64,000 nucleotides of DNA from GCA-2708415 sp964353185 (GTDB lineage: Bacteria > Pseudomonadota > Alphaproteobacteria > Micavibrionales > Micavibrionaceae). The position numbers and the translations under genes are program-made. The DNA lies in assembly GCA_964353185.1 (NCBI GenBank), contig CAYGUV010000002.1:132618-196617 (forward strand). The letters run 5' to 3'. Shown in pieces: positions 1-9,743 of this stretch. Every line of letters begins with the position of its first letter. Positions within the stretch are counted from its first letter, which is position 1. Below the pieces are notes generated by a model, which was given only the letters and a program-made list of their open reading frames with translations, ran no database searches and was not told where the DNA came from.

Positions 1-2
1 CT

Positions 3-2552
3 TCCATAGTTGAAAAAGCCGATATTGCTGAACATTGGCAAATTACCCTCGATTTTTTGGAAATTATCAGCCTCTATTGGCCAAAGATTTTAAAACAAGC
101 TGGCTACACAGATGCGGCCGAATATAGAAACGCTCTTTTAACCAAGCTAAATGAACATTGGCAAAAAAATCCACCACAGCATCCTGTGATCATGGCTGGC
201 TCAACCGCTTCTATCCCCGCCGTTTCTGCTTTGGCAAAAACAATTCTATTACTCCCATACGGAAAGCTTATTATCCCGGGATTAAATAAAGTCATGGATG
301 AAACAGCATGGCAAAGCATTACCGAAGGACACCCACAAGCTACCCTTAAAAATCTACTAGAATTTTTGAATATTACGCGCGACGATGTTAAAAATTATAC
401 GCAAATAAGAAATCAATCTCGATTAGATCTTATTTCCAATATCATGTTACCGGCTGAACAAACCATCCAGTGGTCGCACGCTTTAAAAAACAATCAAAAA
501 AAATACTTAATTGATGACTTAACACAAAATATATTTCGTTATGACTGCGACACGATACAAGAAGAAGCAGACACTATTGCGCTTATCTTACGTGAAACAT
601 TAGAAGATAAAGACCAAACCGCTTGCGTAATAACGACTAACCGCGCCTTGGCAAGACGTATCACACAACGGTGCAAATTTTGGAATATTGAGGTTGATGA
701 TACTGCAGGTCAAAATTTAAAAGATACGGCACTTGGTCAATATCTTCTTCATTCCCTATCCATTTTTACAAATAATTTTGATTCTGTATCCCTACTCAGC
801 TTTCTTAAACATGACTATACCTCTATAAAAACGGTTGATAATTTCCGTCAAAATATACGTAATTTCGAAATAGAGGTTTTACGCGGAAAACCTATCAAAA
901 ATGGCATAGAAGGCATAAAAAATAGGCTGCAATTTAAGATAAAAGACCCCCACAGCTATCAAAAACCATCAGAAGGTACTATAAATTTTCTAAAGATATT
1001 AGAGGAGAATATAGACCCATTTTCCGCTATCTTACATCACACAGATAATGACTTTAGTGTCTTTTTAACAACACACATAAAAATGGTTGAGCATTTTTAT
1101 GGTTTTGAAAACCAATCATTATGGTCAGGAGAATCTGGAAACGCTGCTGCAAATTTATTGTCTGAACTATATGAATATGCAGGTGATATAGGTAAAATTT
1201 CTTTATATGAATACGAAGTAATTATTAAGCATTTTATTGGTACCGTCACTGTTCGTCCCAAATTTGGAACCCACCCTCGTCTACAAATTTTAGGACAAAT
1301 TGAAGGACGAATGGTCCAAGCCAACCGCGTTATACTTGCGGGCCTAAATGAAGGGTCATGGCCGCCAGACCCAGGGCACGACCCATGGATGTCACGTCCA
1401 ATGCGTCAAAGATTTGGCCTTCCTTCGCCCGAACGGTCTATTACTTTAGCGGCGCATGATTTCTGCCAAGCCTTTTGTGCCCCCCAGATTTATTTAACAC
1501 GCGCAAGTAAGATGGACGGCGCGCCTACCGTTCCTGCGCGTTGGTTAGAACGCTTTAACACCTATTTATCCGCGCATAACATCAGCAATAATTTATTAAC
1601 CAATGGAACACATTTATCATACAACGCGCATCTTGATGCCGCCGAACGTACCAAGGAGATTACTCGCCCCGCTCCATGCCCACCGATAGAGGCCCGCCCA
1701 ACTTATTTATCGGTGACCTCCATCGATAAATGGATGAAGGACCCCTATTCAATATATGCACAAAAAATTTTGAAACTGGAAAAACTATTACCTTTAAATG
1801 AAGTCACGAGCGCTTCTGATAAAGGTATTATTTTTCACGAAATATTACATCGTTTTAACAAGCAATATCCAAATCATCTAAACGACCAATCAGCCAATGA
1901 TTTTGTTGATGTTGCAATTAAGGTTCTTGAGGAAAATATTGAGACATCAGAATCACTCTCATTTTGGCGTCCTCGTTTAATGCAATTTGCGCATAATTAT
2001 ATAGATTTTGAATCTAAATGGCGGGAAAAACACCAACTTATTTCTGCAGAAATAAAAGGTTCTATTGATTTTAAACAAACAGATAATATTGACTTTACCC
2101 TAACTGCGCGTGTGGATCGTATTGACCGGCATGCTGATGGATCATATGCCATCATTGATTATAAATCTGGTGGACAATATAGCGCGACTAATCTAAAAAC
2201 TGGCGCCCTATCTCAATTACCTCTTGAAGGTTTAATCTTAACCGAAGGAACATATGATGCTATTCAACAATTAACTGATAAAAATGTTAGTTATTTAGGA
2301 TATTGGAAAATTGAAAACTCAAAACAAACCATAAACGAAATTAAAACAAAAAATCTTGCAGAAACAATTATCTCTATCGTCGATACAAAGGCAGGGTTAC
2401 TCAATTTAATTACAACTTATCAAAATCCAGATACATCCTATCTTGCCATTCCAGATTTAAACAATGCGCCGCGTTTTAACGACTATGCTTATCTTGAACG
2501 CATAAAAGAATGGGCTGCCTTAGACGAACCTGAAAATATAGAAGCGTATTAA
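3..2552 (+). CDS. addB: AddB, double-strand break repair nuclease/helicase-like subunit (5' partial)
   Basis: This is the AddB partner of AddA in the AddAB helicase-nuclease, which resects double-strand DNA ends for recombination. The frame is open from base 3 of the window, and the residues before the first possible start (a TTG at 57) read like conserved AddB sequence (EHWQITLDFL). The gene therefore begins upstream of the window; 849 codons are visible, against roughly 1,000 in the family. The C-terminal RecB-type nuclease domain shows GIIFHEILHRF near visible residue 609 and the catalytic AIIDYKSGG near residue 716. No Walker A motif is seen in the visible part, as expected for the alphaproteobacterial AddB type. 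The stop is one base before the addA start codon, so the two are translationally linked. Confidence 0.95.
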   Translation, partial: SIVEKADIAEHWQITLDFLEIISLYWPKILKQAGYTDAAEYRNALLTKLNEHWQKNPPQHPVIMAGSTASIPAVSALAKTILLLPYGKLIIPGLNKVMDETAWQSITEGHPQATLKNLLEFLNITRDDVKNYTQIRNQSRLDLISNIMLPAEQTIQWSHALKNNQKKYLIDDLTQNIFRYDCDTIQEEADTIALILRETLEDKDQTACVITTNRALARRITQRCKFWNIEVDDTAGQNLKDTALGQYLLHSLSIFTNNFDSVSLLSFLKHDYTSIKTVDNFRQNIRNFEIEVLRGKPIKNGIEGIKNRLQFKIKDPHSYQKPSEGTINFLKILEENIDPFSAILHHTDNDFSVFLTTHIKMVEHFYGFENQSLWSGESGNAAANLLSELYEYAGDIGKISLYEYEVIIKHFIGTVTVRPKFGTHPRLQILGQIEGRMVQANRVILAGLNEGSWPPDPGHDPWMSRPMRQRFGLPSPERSITLAAHDFCQAFCAPQIYLTRASKMDGAPTVPARWLERFNTYLSAHNISNNLLTNGTHLSYNAHLDAAERTKEITRPAPCPPIEARPTYLSVTSIDKWMKDPYSIYAQKILKLEKLLPLNEVTSASDKGIIFHEILHRFNKQYPNHLNDQSANDFVDVAIKVLEENIETSESLSFWRPRLMQFAHNYIDFESKWREKHQLISAEIKGSIDFKQTDNIDFTLTARVDRIDRHADGSYAIIDYKSGGQYSATNLKTGALSQLPLEGLILTEGTYDAIQQLTDKNVSYLGYWKIENSKQTINEIKTKNLAETIISIVDTKAGLLNLITTYQNPDTSYLAIPDLNNAPRFNDYAYLERIKEWAALDEPENIEAY

Positions 2553-2553
2553 A

Positions 2554-5500
2554 ATGAATCAAAATCTTAAACGCCAAAGCCCTTCTACCAATCACGAAAT
2601 TGATCCAAATGTTCGCCAACGCCATGCGGCTAATCCAACTCAATCCGTCTGGGTTGGCGCCTCTGCAGGGTCAGGAAAAACAAAAGTCTTAACGGACCGC
2701 GTTTTACGCTTATTACTGCCCGATAAACTAGGTTTAAACGCTGTTTCACCTGAAAAAATTCTTGCGCTTACTTTTACCAAGGCCGCAGCGAGTGAGATGG
2801 CATTACGTATCAACGAAGAGCTTGGAAAATGGGCTGTCATGCCCCTAGAATCTAAGGATTCTAAAAGTACTGGCTCTCAAAAATATAATTTAAAAGGGAC
2901 GTTAGAGTTTTTATTGGGTCACCCCCCAACCGATCATCAAATTATTACAGCGCGGCAACTTTTTGCAAAAGTTATTGATGTTCCGGGTGGGTTAAAAATT
3001 ATGACTATCCATTCCTTTTGCACCTCTATCCTAGGGCGCTTCCCCCTAGAGGCGGGCTTGTCCCCTAATTTTAAAGCCATCGAAGAAAGCGAATCAAAGC
3101 CCCTTCTTCAACACGCTATTAATCAGACAATTAATACATCACAAACCCTCAAAGGGTCTGATCTTGCGCAAGCATTCTATAATCTGGCACTTGTGCAAAA
3201 TGAAGATCAAATTTACGACCTGATCCAAAAATTAATAAGTGAGCGACGCCAAATTCAAAAAATTCTTGATAGTAATTTTGGTGCATTGGGTCTGTACACT
3301 TCGCTGTGTCGTCATTTTGACATTAATGATGCTGAAACAGCTGACGATATTATGACCGCGGCATGCAATTCTAAAAACTATAACGAAGCCGGGCTAAGGG
3401 ACGCCTGCAAGGCATTATCTGAAGGGACAGAAAAAACAGATCAACCCAAATCACACATTATTCAAGATTGGCTTGATAGTGATATTCATCAACGCGTCAA
3501 AACTTTTGAAAATTATCAAGAAGCCTTTTTTACAAAAACTGGCGAGATTTTGAAAAATATAGCCACCGCAGGATTACAAAAAAAACATCCCGATCTTCAG
3601 GAAAATTTATACATCGAAGCCACACGCCTAGAAAAAGTAAAGCAAAGCCTATCGGCACTTCACATCGCAACCATTACGCGTGATTTATTTTTATTTGGCA
3701 CAGACATCCTTGAAAATTATGAACATGCAAAAAAACAAAAATCATATCTTGATTATGATGATTTAATTTTAACTACCCTAAATTTACTTACAGGGAAAAC
3801 GGATAATTTAAAAAATCTAAACAACGTATCCCCATGGATACGCTATAAACTTGACCAAGGGATTGACCATATTCTGGTGGATGAAGCGCAAGACACTAAT
3901 CCTGAGCAATGGGAAATCATTCGTGTTTTAACGGATGATTTTACTGATACCTCTGATGAAGACCCTGCGCGTACCCTATTTGTCGTTGGAGATGAGAAAC
4001 AATCTATCTATAGCTTTCAACGCGCCTCCCCAGAAAAATTTGATGAGATGCGCCAATATTTTACGGATAAATTTAAACAAAATAAGAAAAATTTTAAAGA
4101 AATAGATTTTATCACTTCTTTCCGTTCAACCAAAGCCGTTTTAGATTTTGTTGATACTGTTTTCTCCCATGATATTTATAAAAAGGGTCTTGGTAAAAAT
4201 TCAATTGAGCATCAATCTTTTCGAAAGAGCCAACCAGGTTTGGTCACCCTTTGGCCACTTTTTAAAAACCCAGATAAAATTGAAAAAGATGTTTGGACGC
4301 CGCCAACACAAATTTCCGACTCCTCTTCCGGTGCGCAAGCATTGGCCAATTATATTGCTGATAATATTCGTCATTGGCTTGATGATAAAAACCGCATATT
4401 ACATTCTTATAATCGGCGTGCTGAGCCCAAAGATATAATGATCTTACTGCGTACACGTAATCAATTTCTTGACCAACTTGTACGCGCGCTCAAAACACGT
4501 AACATCCCCGTAAGCGGTGTTGACCGTATGGTTTTAAACGATCAACTTGTTGTTCAAGACCTTTGCGCCGCGGCGCAATTTGCCTTATTACCCAATGATG
4601 ATTTAAATCTAGCAGGCCTTTTAAAATCACCTTTTATTGGTATCGATGAACAAACTTTATTTGATCTTTGCTATAATCGAAAATCCCAATCATTATGGGA
4701 TCGTGTCCGCCAATCAGATCATATAGAAATCATTCAATGGTTAGAAATTCTTATTCAGCTAAGCGGTAAAGAACGTCCCTATAATTTCTTTTCAACCCTT
4801 CTTCAAATGCCATGTCCATCTGATTCAAAAAGTGGATTACGCGCTATTAAAAAACGACTAGGCGATGAATCACTCGACCCTATTGATGAATTTATTACAC
4901 TAATTTTAAATTATGAGCATAAATACACTCCCAGCTTGCAAGAATTTCTCGTTCTACAAGAATCAAATTTACAACAAATCAAACGTGAGTTGGAAGAAGC
5001 GGGTAACATGGTCAGGATCATGACAATCCACGGGGCAAAGGGGCTACAATCCCCCATTGTTATTATGCCCGATACTATCCGCGCCAGCACTAACAAAAAA
5101 GAACGCCTATTGTTGCCACAAAAAACAACGCAAGCCTTACCCTATTTTTGTCCGACAACATCAAACTTACCGCCCCCCTGCCAACAGGCTGTTAAATATT
5201 TAGAAGAAAAAGATACGCAAGAATATCGCCGTTTATTTTATGTGGCCGCAACCCGCGCCGAAAGTGAGCTTTATATTGCAGGCAACAAAGGCTCATCTAA
5301 AAGCCACCGCGAAAGCTGGTATGATTATGCAGTTGATGCTTTTTCACAATTGGATGTAACAGAAATACAATGCCCATACACCGATAATATTATTCAAGAA
5401 TTTAGCAACCCTGCAACAACAAACAAAGCAGATAAAATTGAAAAAGAATTAAATCATCAAAATATCAAATCAGAAGCGCCCAATTGGCTTTATAAACCAA

Positions 5501-6066
5501 TTGAAAATATTGATAGCCCGTTAAAAACATTTACCCCTTCGCGCCCAGAAAGTTTAAAGACGGAAGAGACGCTCTCCCCCTTGCAACCAGATGACAAAAT
5601 TCGGTTCAAACGGGGTAATATCATTCATAAGTTATTACAAACTTTGCCAGATATCGACCCTAAAATATGGGAAGAAAAAATAGCACAATTCCTATCACGC
5701 CCTTCTCATAATTTATCAGAGCAAGATCAAAATAATATTTTGCAAGAAACGCTCAATATATTAAGGCACCCCGTTTTTGCGCCTGTTTTTGGTGAAGGCT
5801 CACGCGCTGAGGTCTCAATAACAGGTGTAGTTAATAATCAGGTTTTATCTGGTCAAATTGACCGCCTTTTGGTCACAGATACTGAAATATTAATTATTGA
5901 TTATAAAACCAACCGGCCGCCCCCGAAAAAGGCATCTGACGTCCCCCAAATCTATATCGATCAAATGAACGCCTATGCCTCTGCTATACGCCATATTTAT
6001 CCTGATAAACCTATTAAAAAAGCCCTTATTTGGACAAATACGGCCTTGCTCATGCCGCTTGATTAA
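2554..6066 (+). CDS. addA: AddA, double-strand break repair helicase-nuclease subunit
   Basis: AddA is the motor and second nuclease subunit of the AddAB complex, a UvrD-like superfamily 1 helicase fused to a RecB nuclease domain. At 1,170 residues it has the normal family length. Walker A is ASAGSGKTKVLTDR near residue 36. The DEAQ box VDEAQDTNPEQ lies near residue 445 and is followed by VVGDEKQSIYSFQRA. RRLFYVAATRAE is the late helicase motif. The C-terminal nuclease motif is LIIDYKTNRPPP near residue 1115. It starts one base after the addB stop, and trxA follows after 76 bases. The addB-addA-trxA order is familiar in alphaproteobacteria. Identification is firm. Confidence 0.97.
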   Translation: MNQNLKRQSPSTNHEIDPNVRQRHAANPTQSVWVGASAGSGKTKVLTDRVLRLLLPDKLGLNAVSPEKILALTFTKAAASEMALRINEELGKWAVMPLESKDSKSTGSQKYNLKGTLEFLLGHPPTDHQIITARQLFAKVIDVPGGLKIMTIHSFCTSILGRFPLEAGLSPNFKAIEESESKPLLQHAINQTINTSQTLKGSDLAQAFYNLALVQNEDQIYDLIQKLISERRQIQKILDSNFGALGLYTSLCRHFDINDAETADDIMTAACNSKNYNEAGLRDACKALSEGTEKTDQPKSHIIQDWLDSDIHQRVKTFENYQEAFFTKTGEILKNIATAGLQKKHPDLQENLYIEATRLEKVKQSLSALHIATITRDLFLFGTDILENYEHAKKQKSYLDYDDLILTTLNLLTGKTDNLKNLNNVSPWIRYKLDQGIDHILVDEAQDTNPEQWEIIRVLTDDFTDTSDEDPARTLFVVGDEKQSIYSFQRASPEKFDEMRQYFTDKFKQNKKNFKEIDFITSFRSTKAVLDFVDTVFSHDIYKKGLGKNSIEHQSFRKSQPGLVTLWPLFKNPDKIEKDVWTPPTQISDSSSGAQALANYIADNIRHWLDDKNRILHSYNRRAEPKDIMILLRTRNQFLDQLVRALKTRNIPVSGVDRMVLNDQLVVQDLCAAAQFALLPNDDLNLAGLLKSPFIGIDEQTLFDLCYNRKSQSLWDRVRQSDHIEIIQWLEILIQLSGKERPYNFFSTLLQMPCPSDSKSGLRAIKKRLGDESLDPIDEFITLILNYEHKYTPSLQEFLVLQESNLQQIKRELEEAGNMVRIMTIHGAKGLQSPIVIMPDTIRASTNKKERLLLPQKTTQALPYFCPTTSNLPPPCQQAVKYLEEKDTQEYRRLFYVAATRAESELYIAGNKGSSKSHRESWYDYAVDAFSQLDVTEIQCPYTDNIIQEFSNPATTNKADKIEKELNHQNIKSEAPNWLYKPIENIDSPLKTFTPSRPESLKTEETLSPLQPDDKIRFKRGNIIHKLLQTLPDIDPKIWEEKIAQFLSRPSHNLSEQDQNNILQETLNILRHPVFAPVFGEGSRAEVSITGVVNNQVLSGQIDRLLVTDTEILIIDYKTNRPPPKKASDVPQIYIDQMNAYASAIRHIYPDKPIKKALIWTNTALLMPLD

Positions 6067-6142
6067 AAGCTTTCAAACTGGCCGTAACTTTTATATCCTA
6101 TAGTCGAATATATAAAGAAACGTCACAATGAGGAGTAAGATA

Positions 6143-6460
6143 ATGGCAAGTGTAAACGTATCTGATGCAGATTTTGAAAATGAAGTGTTAAAAGCCGACG
6201 GCCCTGTCATGGTTGATTTCTGGGCAGAATGGTGCGGCCCTTGTAAAGCATTGTCCCCCATCGTCGATGAAGTGGCCAATGAAATTGGTGATAAAATGAA
6301 GATCGTTAAAGTAAATATCGACGAAAACCCAAATGCACCAACCAAATATGGTGTTCGCGGCATCCCCACCTTGATGGTTTTTAAGGACGGTGAACTTGTT
6401 GATACCAAAGTTGGCGGCATGTCTAAACAACAATTGAACGATTGGCTCAATAGTGTTTAA
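6143..6460 (+). CDS. trxA: Thioredoxin 1
   Basis: This is a small cytoplasmic dithiol-disulfide oxidoreductase that reduces protein disulfides and is itself reduced by thioredoxin reductase. The protein has 105 residues with the classical WAEWCGPCK active site (Cys31 and Cys34) and the cis-proline loop RGIPTLMVF. An in-frame ATG five codons earlier (6128) overlaps the ribosome binding site. AGGAG at 6131-6135 sits seven bases before the ATG at 6143, which gives the usual MASVNVSDADFE beginning, so 6143 is taken as the start. It lies downstream of addBA and is followed by a clear rho-independent terminator. Confidence 0.97.
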   Translation: MASVNVSDADFENEVLKADGPVMVDFWAEWCGPCKALSPIVDEVANEIGDKMKIVKVNIDENPNAPTKYGVRGIPTLMVFKDGELVDTKVGGMSKQQLNDWLNSV

Positions 6461-6485
6461 AGAGTAATCAAAATTTTAAAATAAT

Positions 6486-6519
6486 AAAAAGCCGCCATTT
6501 TCCTTCTGGCGGTTTTTTT
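6486..6519 (+). terminator. Rho-independent terminator after trxA
   Basis: CCGCCA (6492-6497) pairs with TGGCGG (6507-6512) across a nine-base loop, with an A tract before the stem and a run of seven T after it. It lies 26 bases downstream of the trxA stop and closes the addB-addA-trxA unit. Confidence 0.85.
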
Positions 6520-6589
6520 ATATAATTTTATGACGCTATAACACATATAATTATTTGTCACACATACATTGTTTTGCCATAGTGTATAT

Positions 6590-8392
6590 ATGTCCCAAAG
6601 TGCAAAAAATATAAAAAACAACATTATCATGCCTCCCGCTGATAAGGCTCCCATAGATACGGGCAATATTTTGGCATGGATTTGGTATTTTTTAACACCC
6701 TATAAAAAATCAATCATCGCCTATTCTATCTATCGCTTTATACGCGATTCATATTTTGCGATGTTGCCATTGGTAATAGGGTTTATGATTAATGCCCTCA
6801 ATAGTGGCATCGCACAGGAAAATTCAAATTTATTTTTCGGGGGCGCTCTGGCCTATATGTTATTATTTGCTGTATTTGCCTATAACATGGTCTTCGTACC
6901 CGAAGTGCGCAATTACGAAAAAGCGGTTCGTGCCCTTACCCTTTACAGTATTAACCACCTCAATAAACTATCAATTGATTGGCATGAAAAACAAGGATCA
7001 GGCGGTAAATTACAACGCGTGATGACCGCTCGTGTTGGTTTGCAAGAGCTTTCCCGTTTCTACCGTTGGGACTTCTTCAATATTGTCGGTCAAATTACTG
7101 CTATTACCGTTTCCGTTATGTTTATGGACATCCCCGGTTTTTATATTTTCTTATATATTGGATTCATCGGAAGCTTTTTAACAGCGTCATATTATTTTGC
7201 ACGCCCTTATTTATGGCTTTTTAATAAATACCAAGAAACGTTTGAGGGCCTGCTTTCAGGTGTCTATGAATTTGTGTCTTCAATACGTACCGTAAAATCT
7301 TACAGTTTATCGCCTTATATTTATAAACGTGCCAGAGACTTGGAACAACAAGGTCAAGGGGCAATTATTGATGCATTCGCGCAAAATTTAAAACGATGGA
7401 CAATTTGTAATTTAATCGCTGTGGCATGGATTACTATATTCTTAATACTTGGATTATATCTTGTTCTAAATGATCAATTATCAACGGGTGCTTATGCAAC
7501 TTCGTTTTTCTTAGCCTCAAATGTTTGGGGTGTTTGTATATATTTTGGTGCTTTTTTGGAAAAGCTTTTTGAACATGGCAATGCCATTCACCGTTTGGTC
7601 AAAACGCTACGTATACAACCTAAGAAATTTGACTTACAGCCAGCCCAGCAACTTCTCCCCGACTGGGAAGCTATAACCATTGATAATCTTTGCTACACCT
7701 ATGATGAAGAAGGCAATCACGGTATCAAGAACCTGAATATTCACGCAAAACGCGGTCAGAAAATCGCCCTCGTCGGGAATAGCGGGGCAGGAAAATCCAC
7801 TTTTATTAAATTACTGATGAAACAAATGCTTCCTGAACAAGGTAGTATTAACATTGATAATTCCAATATATCTTACATTGCGACAGCCGATTGGCTCACG
7901 CAAATCAGCTACGTGCCCCAAGATATCGAACTTTTTAATCTGTCTATTCGTGATAATATTTTATTGGATAAGCAGGATATTGATCCAGACACTCTCGATC
8001 ACGTGTTGAAACAATCAGCCCTTGCCGAATTTATTGAAACACTCCCCCAAGGTCTTGACACCATGGTTGGTGAGCGGGGTGTAAAACTCTCAGGGGGTCA
8101 ACGACAGCGTCTGGGCATTGCCCGCGCCCTTGTCCGCCAAGCACCTATCATTATCTTTGATGAAGCGACTAGTGCCCTTGATTCTATATCAGAAAGACAA
8201 ATTCAAAAAGCGATTGAAAATAGCTTCGAAGGGCGCACCGCCTTTATTATTGCGCATCGCCTCTCCACAATCCGCAATGCCGATCATATCATCGTTTTGG
8301 ATGAAGGAGAGATTATTGAACAAGGTGATTTTGATACGCTTATTACTCTTGATGCCCATTTCGCCAAACTGTGGAACATGCAAAGCCGTTGA
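6590..8392 (+). CDS. ABC exporter half-transporter (fused membrane and ATPase domains)
   Basis: This is a 600-residue type IV ABC exporter half-transporter in the MsbA/ATM1-like superfamily, expected to act as a dimer in the inner membrane. The N-terminal half holds about six hydrophobic segments. The ATPase domain has Walker A VGNSGAGKSTF near residue 398, the Q-loop SYVPQDIELF, the signature LSGGQRQRLGIARAL, Walker B IIIFDEATSALD and the H-loop IIAHRLSTI. A longer reading from a TTG at 6569 is possible, but the ATG at 6590 gives the natural MSQSAKN start; no strong Shine-Dalgarno is visible for either. The substrate cannot be told from sequence: lipid, peptide or metal-thiol export are all possible. 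It stands alone between two terminators. Confidence 0.88.
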   Translation: MSQSAKNIKNNIIMPPADKAPIDTGNILAWIWYFLTPYKKSIIAYSIYRFIRDSYFAMLPLVIGFMINALNSGIAQENSNLFFGGALAYMLLFAVFAYNMVFVPEVRNYEKAVRALTLYSINHLNKLSIDWHEKQGSGGKLQRVMTARVGLQELSRFYRWDFFNIVGQITAITVSVMFMDIPGFYIFLYIGFIGSFLTASYYFARPYLWLFNKYQETFEGLLSGVYEFVSSIRTVKSYSLSPYIYKRARDLEQQGQGAIIDAFAQNLKRWTICNLIAVAWITIFLILGLYLVLNDQLSTGAYATSFFLASNVWGVCIYFGAFLEKLFEHGNAIHRLVKTLRIQPKKFDLQPAQQLLPDWEAITIDNLCYTYDEEGNHGIKNLNIHAKRGQKIALVGNSGAGKSTFIKLLMKQMLPEQGSINIDNSNISYIATADWLTQISYVPQDIELFNLSIRDNILLDKQDIDPDTLDHVLKQSALAEFIETLPQGLDTMVGERGVKLSGGQRQRLGIARALVRQAPIIIFDEATSALDSISERQIQKAIENSFEGRTAFIIAHRLSTIRNADHIIVLDEGEIIEQGDFDTLITLDAHFAKLWNMQSR

Positions 8393-8397
8393 GATAT

Positions 8398-8427
8398 AAA
8401 AAAAGCCGCCTTATCAAAAAGCGGCTC
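8398..8427 (-). terminator. Rho-independent terminator of the thrS-tspO-infC operon
   Basis: Read on the minus strand, AGCCGC (8426-8421) pairs with GCGGCT (8409-8404) and is followed directly by a run of T (the A run at 8398-8404 on the plus strand). It lies about 30 bases past the infC stop. The plus-strand side has no T run, so it belongs to infC rather than to the convergent ABC exporter gene. Confidence 0.8.
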
Positions 8428-8457
8428 CTTCGTATTATGAGGCTCTACTAAAATAAC

Positions 8458-9165
8458 TTACGCTTCTCTAGCGTCTTTTGCATCTTCAGCTTCCGCAACC
8501 GGCTGTTTATCAGCTTTGGCTTGACCATCGGCTGCATCTAATTTTTCTTGTGCAACATTGATAGCAGCTTCCTTCGCAATTGCTTGCTCTTTGGCTTCTT
8601 CGCGTTGTATGGCTTTTTCAACCGCCAATTTATCAGGCGCCAAAATCATAATCATCTGGCGGCCTTCCATTTTAGGATGAAATTCAACTTTTGATAAATC
8701 TGCTAAATCATCACGGATACGGTCCAATAATTTTGCAGCCAAATCCTTATGCGCCATTTCACGGCCACGAAAACGCAGTGTTACTTTTACCTTATCTTCA
8801 TTGGTTAGGAATTTTTTTGCGGCCTTTAATTTTACACCATAATCATGATCTTCAATATTTGGGCGGACTTTAATTTCTTTAACATCAACGGTTTTTTGTT
8901 TTTTACGCGCTTCAGATGCTTTTTTCTGTTGTTCGTATTTATACTTACCATAGTCTAAAATTTTACAAACGGGTGGTTTTGCATGTGGGGAGACTTCGAC
9001 CAAATCAAGGCCATATTCTTCCGCGGCGGCAACACCTGCGGCAACACTCATCACGCCTAACATTTCTCCATCTGCGCCGACTACTCGTACTTCCTCGGCT
9101 GTAATATTATGATTTGTCTTTGGCCCTTTATCTTTTGGGGGCTGTTGAAATGGTGGTCTAGCGAT
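8458..9165 (-). CDS. infC: Translation initiation factor IF-3 with an AUC start codon
   Basis: IF-3 binds the 30S subunit, checks start codon and initiator tRNA pairing and prevents premature subunit joining. The first ATG in frame (9063) begins at MLGVMSVAAG, well inside the conserved N-domain. The frame continues upstream as ARPPFQQPPKDKGPKTNHN, the normal alphaproteobacterial IF-3 N-terminus. Between the in-frame stop upstream and this segment there is no ATG, GTG or TTG. An ATC at 9165-9163 lies eight bases after AAAGGAG (9180-9174) and would give M-ARPPFQQ, 235 residues. The linker (KYEQQKKASEARKKQK) and C-domain (RGREMAH) are intact. The C-terminus carries an unusual charged tail of about 50 residues rich in Ala, Glu and Lys. 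It is the last gene of thrS-tspO-infC. Confidence 0.95.
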   Translation of the reverse strand: MARPPFQQPPKDKGPKTNHNITAEEVRVVGADGEMLGVMSVAAGVAAAEEYGLDLVEVSPHAKPPVCKILDYGKYKYEQQKKASEARKKQKTVDVKEIKVRPNIEDHDYGVKLKAAKKFLTNEDKVKVTLRFRGREMAHKDLAAKLLDRIRDDLADLSKVEFHPKMEGRQMIMILAPDKLAVEKAIQREEAKEQAIAKEAAINVAQEKLDAADGQAKADKQPVAEAEDAKDAREA

Positions 9166-9180
9166 GGTGCATTCTCCTTT
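9163..9180 (-). promoter_or_regulatory. infC: infC ribosome binding site with non-canonical ATC start
   Basis: AAAGGAG on the minus strand (9180-9174) is followed after eight bases by ATC (9165-9163). In Escherichia coli, infC starts at AUU and IF-3 represses its own synthesis by discriminating against that codon. The same feedback is inferred here. Confidence 0.75.
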
Positions 9181-9275
9181 AATTGTTTCAGTTGGTAATT
9201 AATATATCTTATAATGATAAATAAGTCCTTAAAATAGGGCGTAACCCTTTAATATTCAAGCTTTTTATGGGTATT

Positions 9276-9740
9276 TTAAACATTCAAAGCGTAGATGGCA
9301 TAATTTAAAACCATCGCAAAACTGGTCCATAAAAGCGGTGGGATCATTAAAAAAGCCGCAATACGCTCTACATTCCATGATTTCACAATAAATAGTACCG
9401 TCAAAACGTTTAAAACCCCGATCCAAATCAGCGCTAATAGAATTTCATGCGCGCCAAAGAAAATAGGCGTCCATGCCCAATTAAGAATGGTATAGCCTAT
9501 AAAAATCCATTTTAATTCACGAACCTGTTTATCAGATTGCCAAATCTTCCATCCCGCGCTCGCAATCATGACATATAAAATGCTCCATACAATGGGAAAC
9601 AAATAATTGGGTGGATTGAAAGAGGGTTTTTCTAAGCCTGCATACCAGCTGGTGATTTCACCTTGTGTAATTTGTCCAATGCCAAATGCCACGGCCAAGT
9701 ACACAACTATCCATGCAATAAGTGATAAATATTTTTTCAT
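9276..9740 (-). CDS. tspO: TspO/MBR family tryptophan-rich sensory protein
   Basis: This is a small integral membrane protein of the TspO / mitochondrial benzodiazepine receptor family, 154 residues with five predicted transmembrane helices. Family hallmarks are visible: WYAGLEKPSFNPPNYLFPIVW early, then repeated Trp-rich helix ends (WIFIGYTILNWAWTPIFFG) and a final WTSFAMVLNYAIYALN. TspO proteins bind porphyrins and cholesterol-like ligands and modulate tetrapyrrole or stress responses; the exact role here is unknown. The start codon lies three bases after the thrS stop and infC follows 110 bases later, so it sits inside a translation operon, an uncommon place. Confidence 0.93.
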   Translation of the reverse strand: MKKYLSLIAWIVVYLAVAFGIGQITQGEITSWYAGLEKPSFNPPNYLFPIVWSILYVMIASAGWKIWQSDKQVRELKWIFIGYTILNWAWTPIFFGAHEILLALIWIGVLNVLTVLFIVKSWNVERIAAFLMIPPLLWTSFAMVLNYAIYALNV

Positions 9741-9743
9741 CTT

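Noticed and set aside
6091..6450. 119-codon open frame antisense to trxA
   Set aside because: It is fully covered by the well-supported trxA gene and has no independent evidence.
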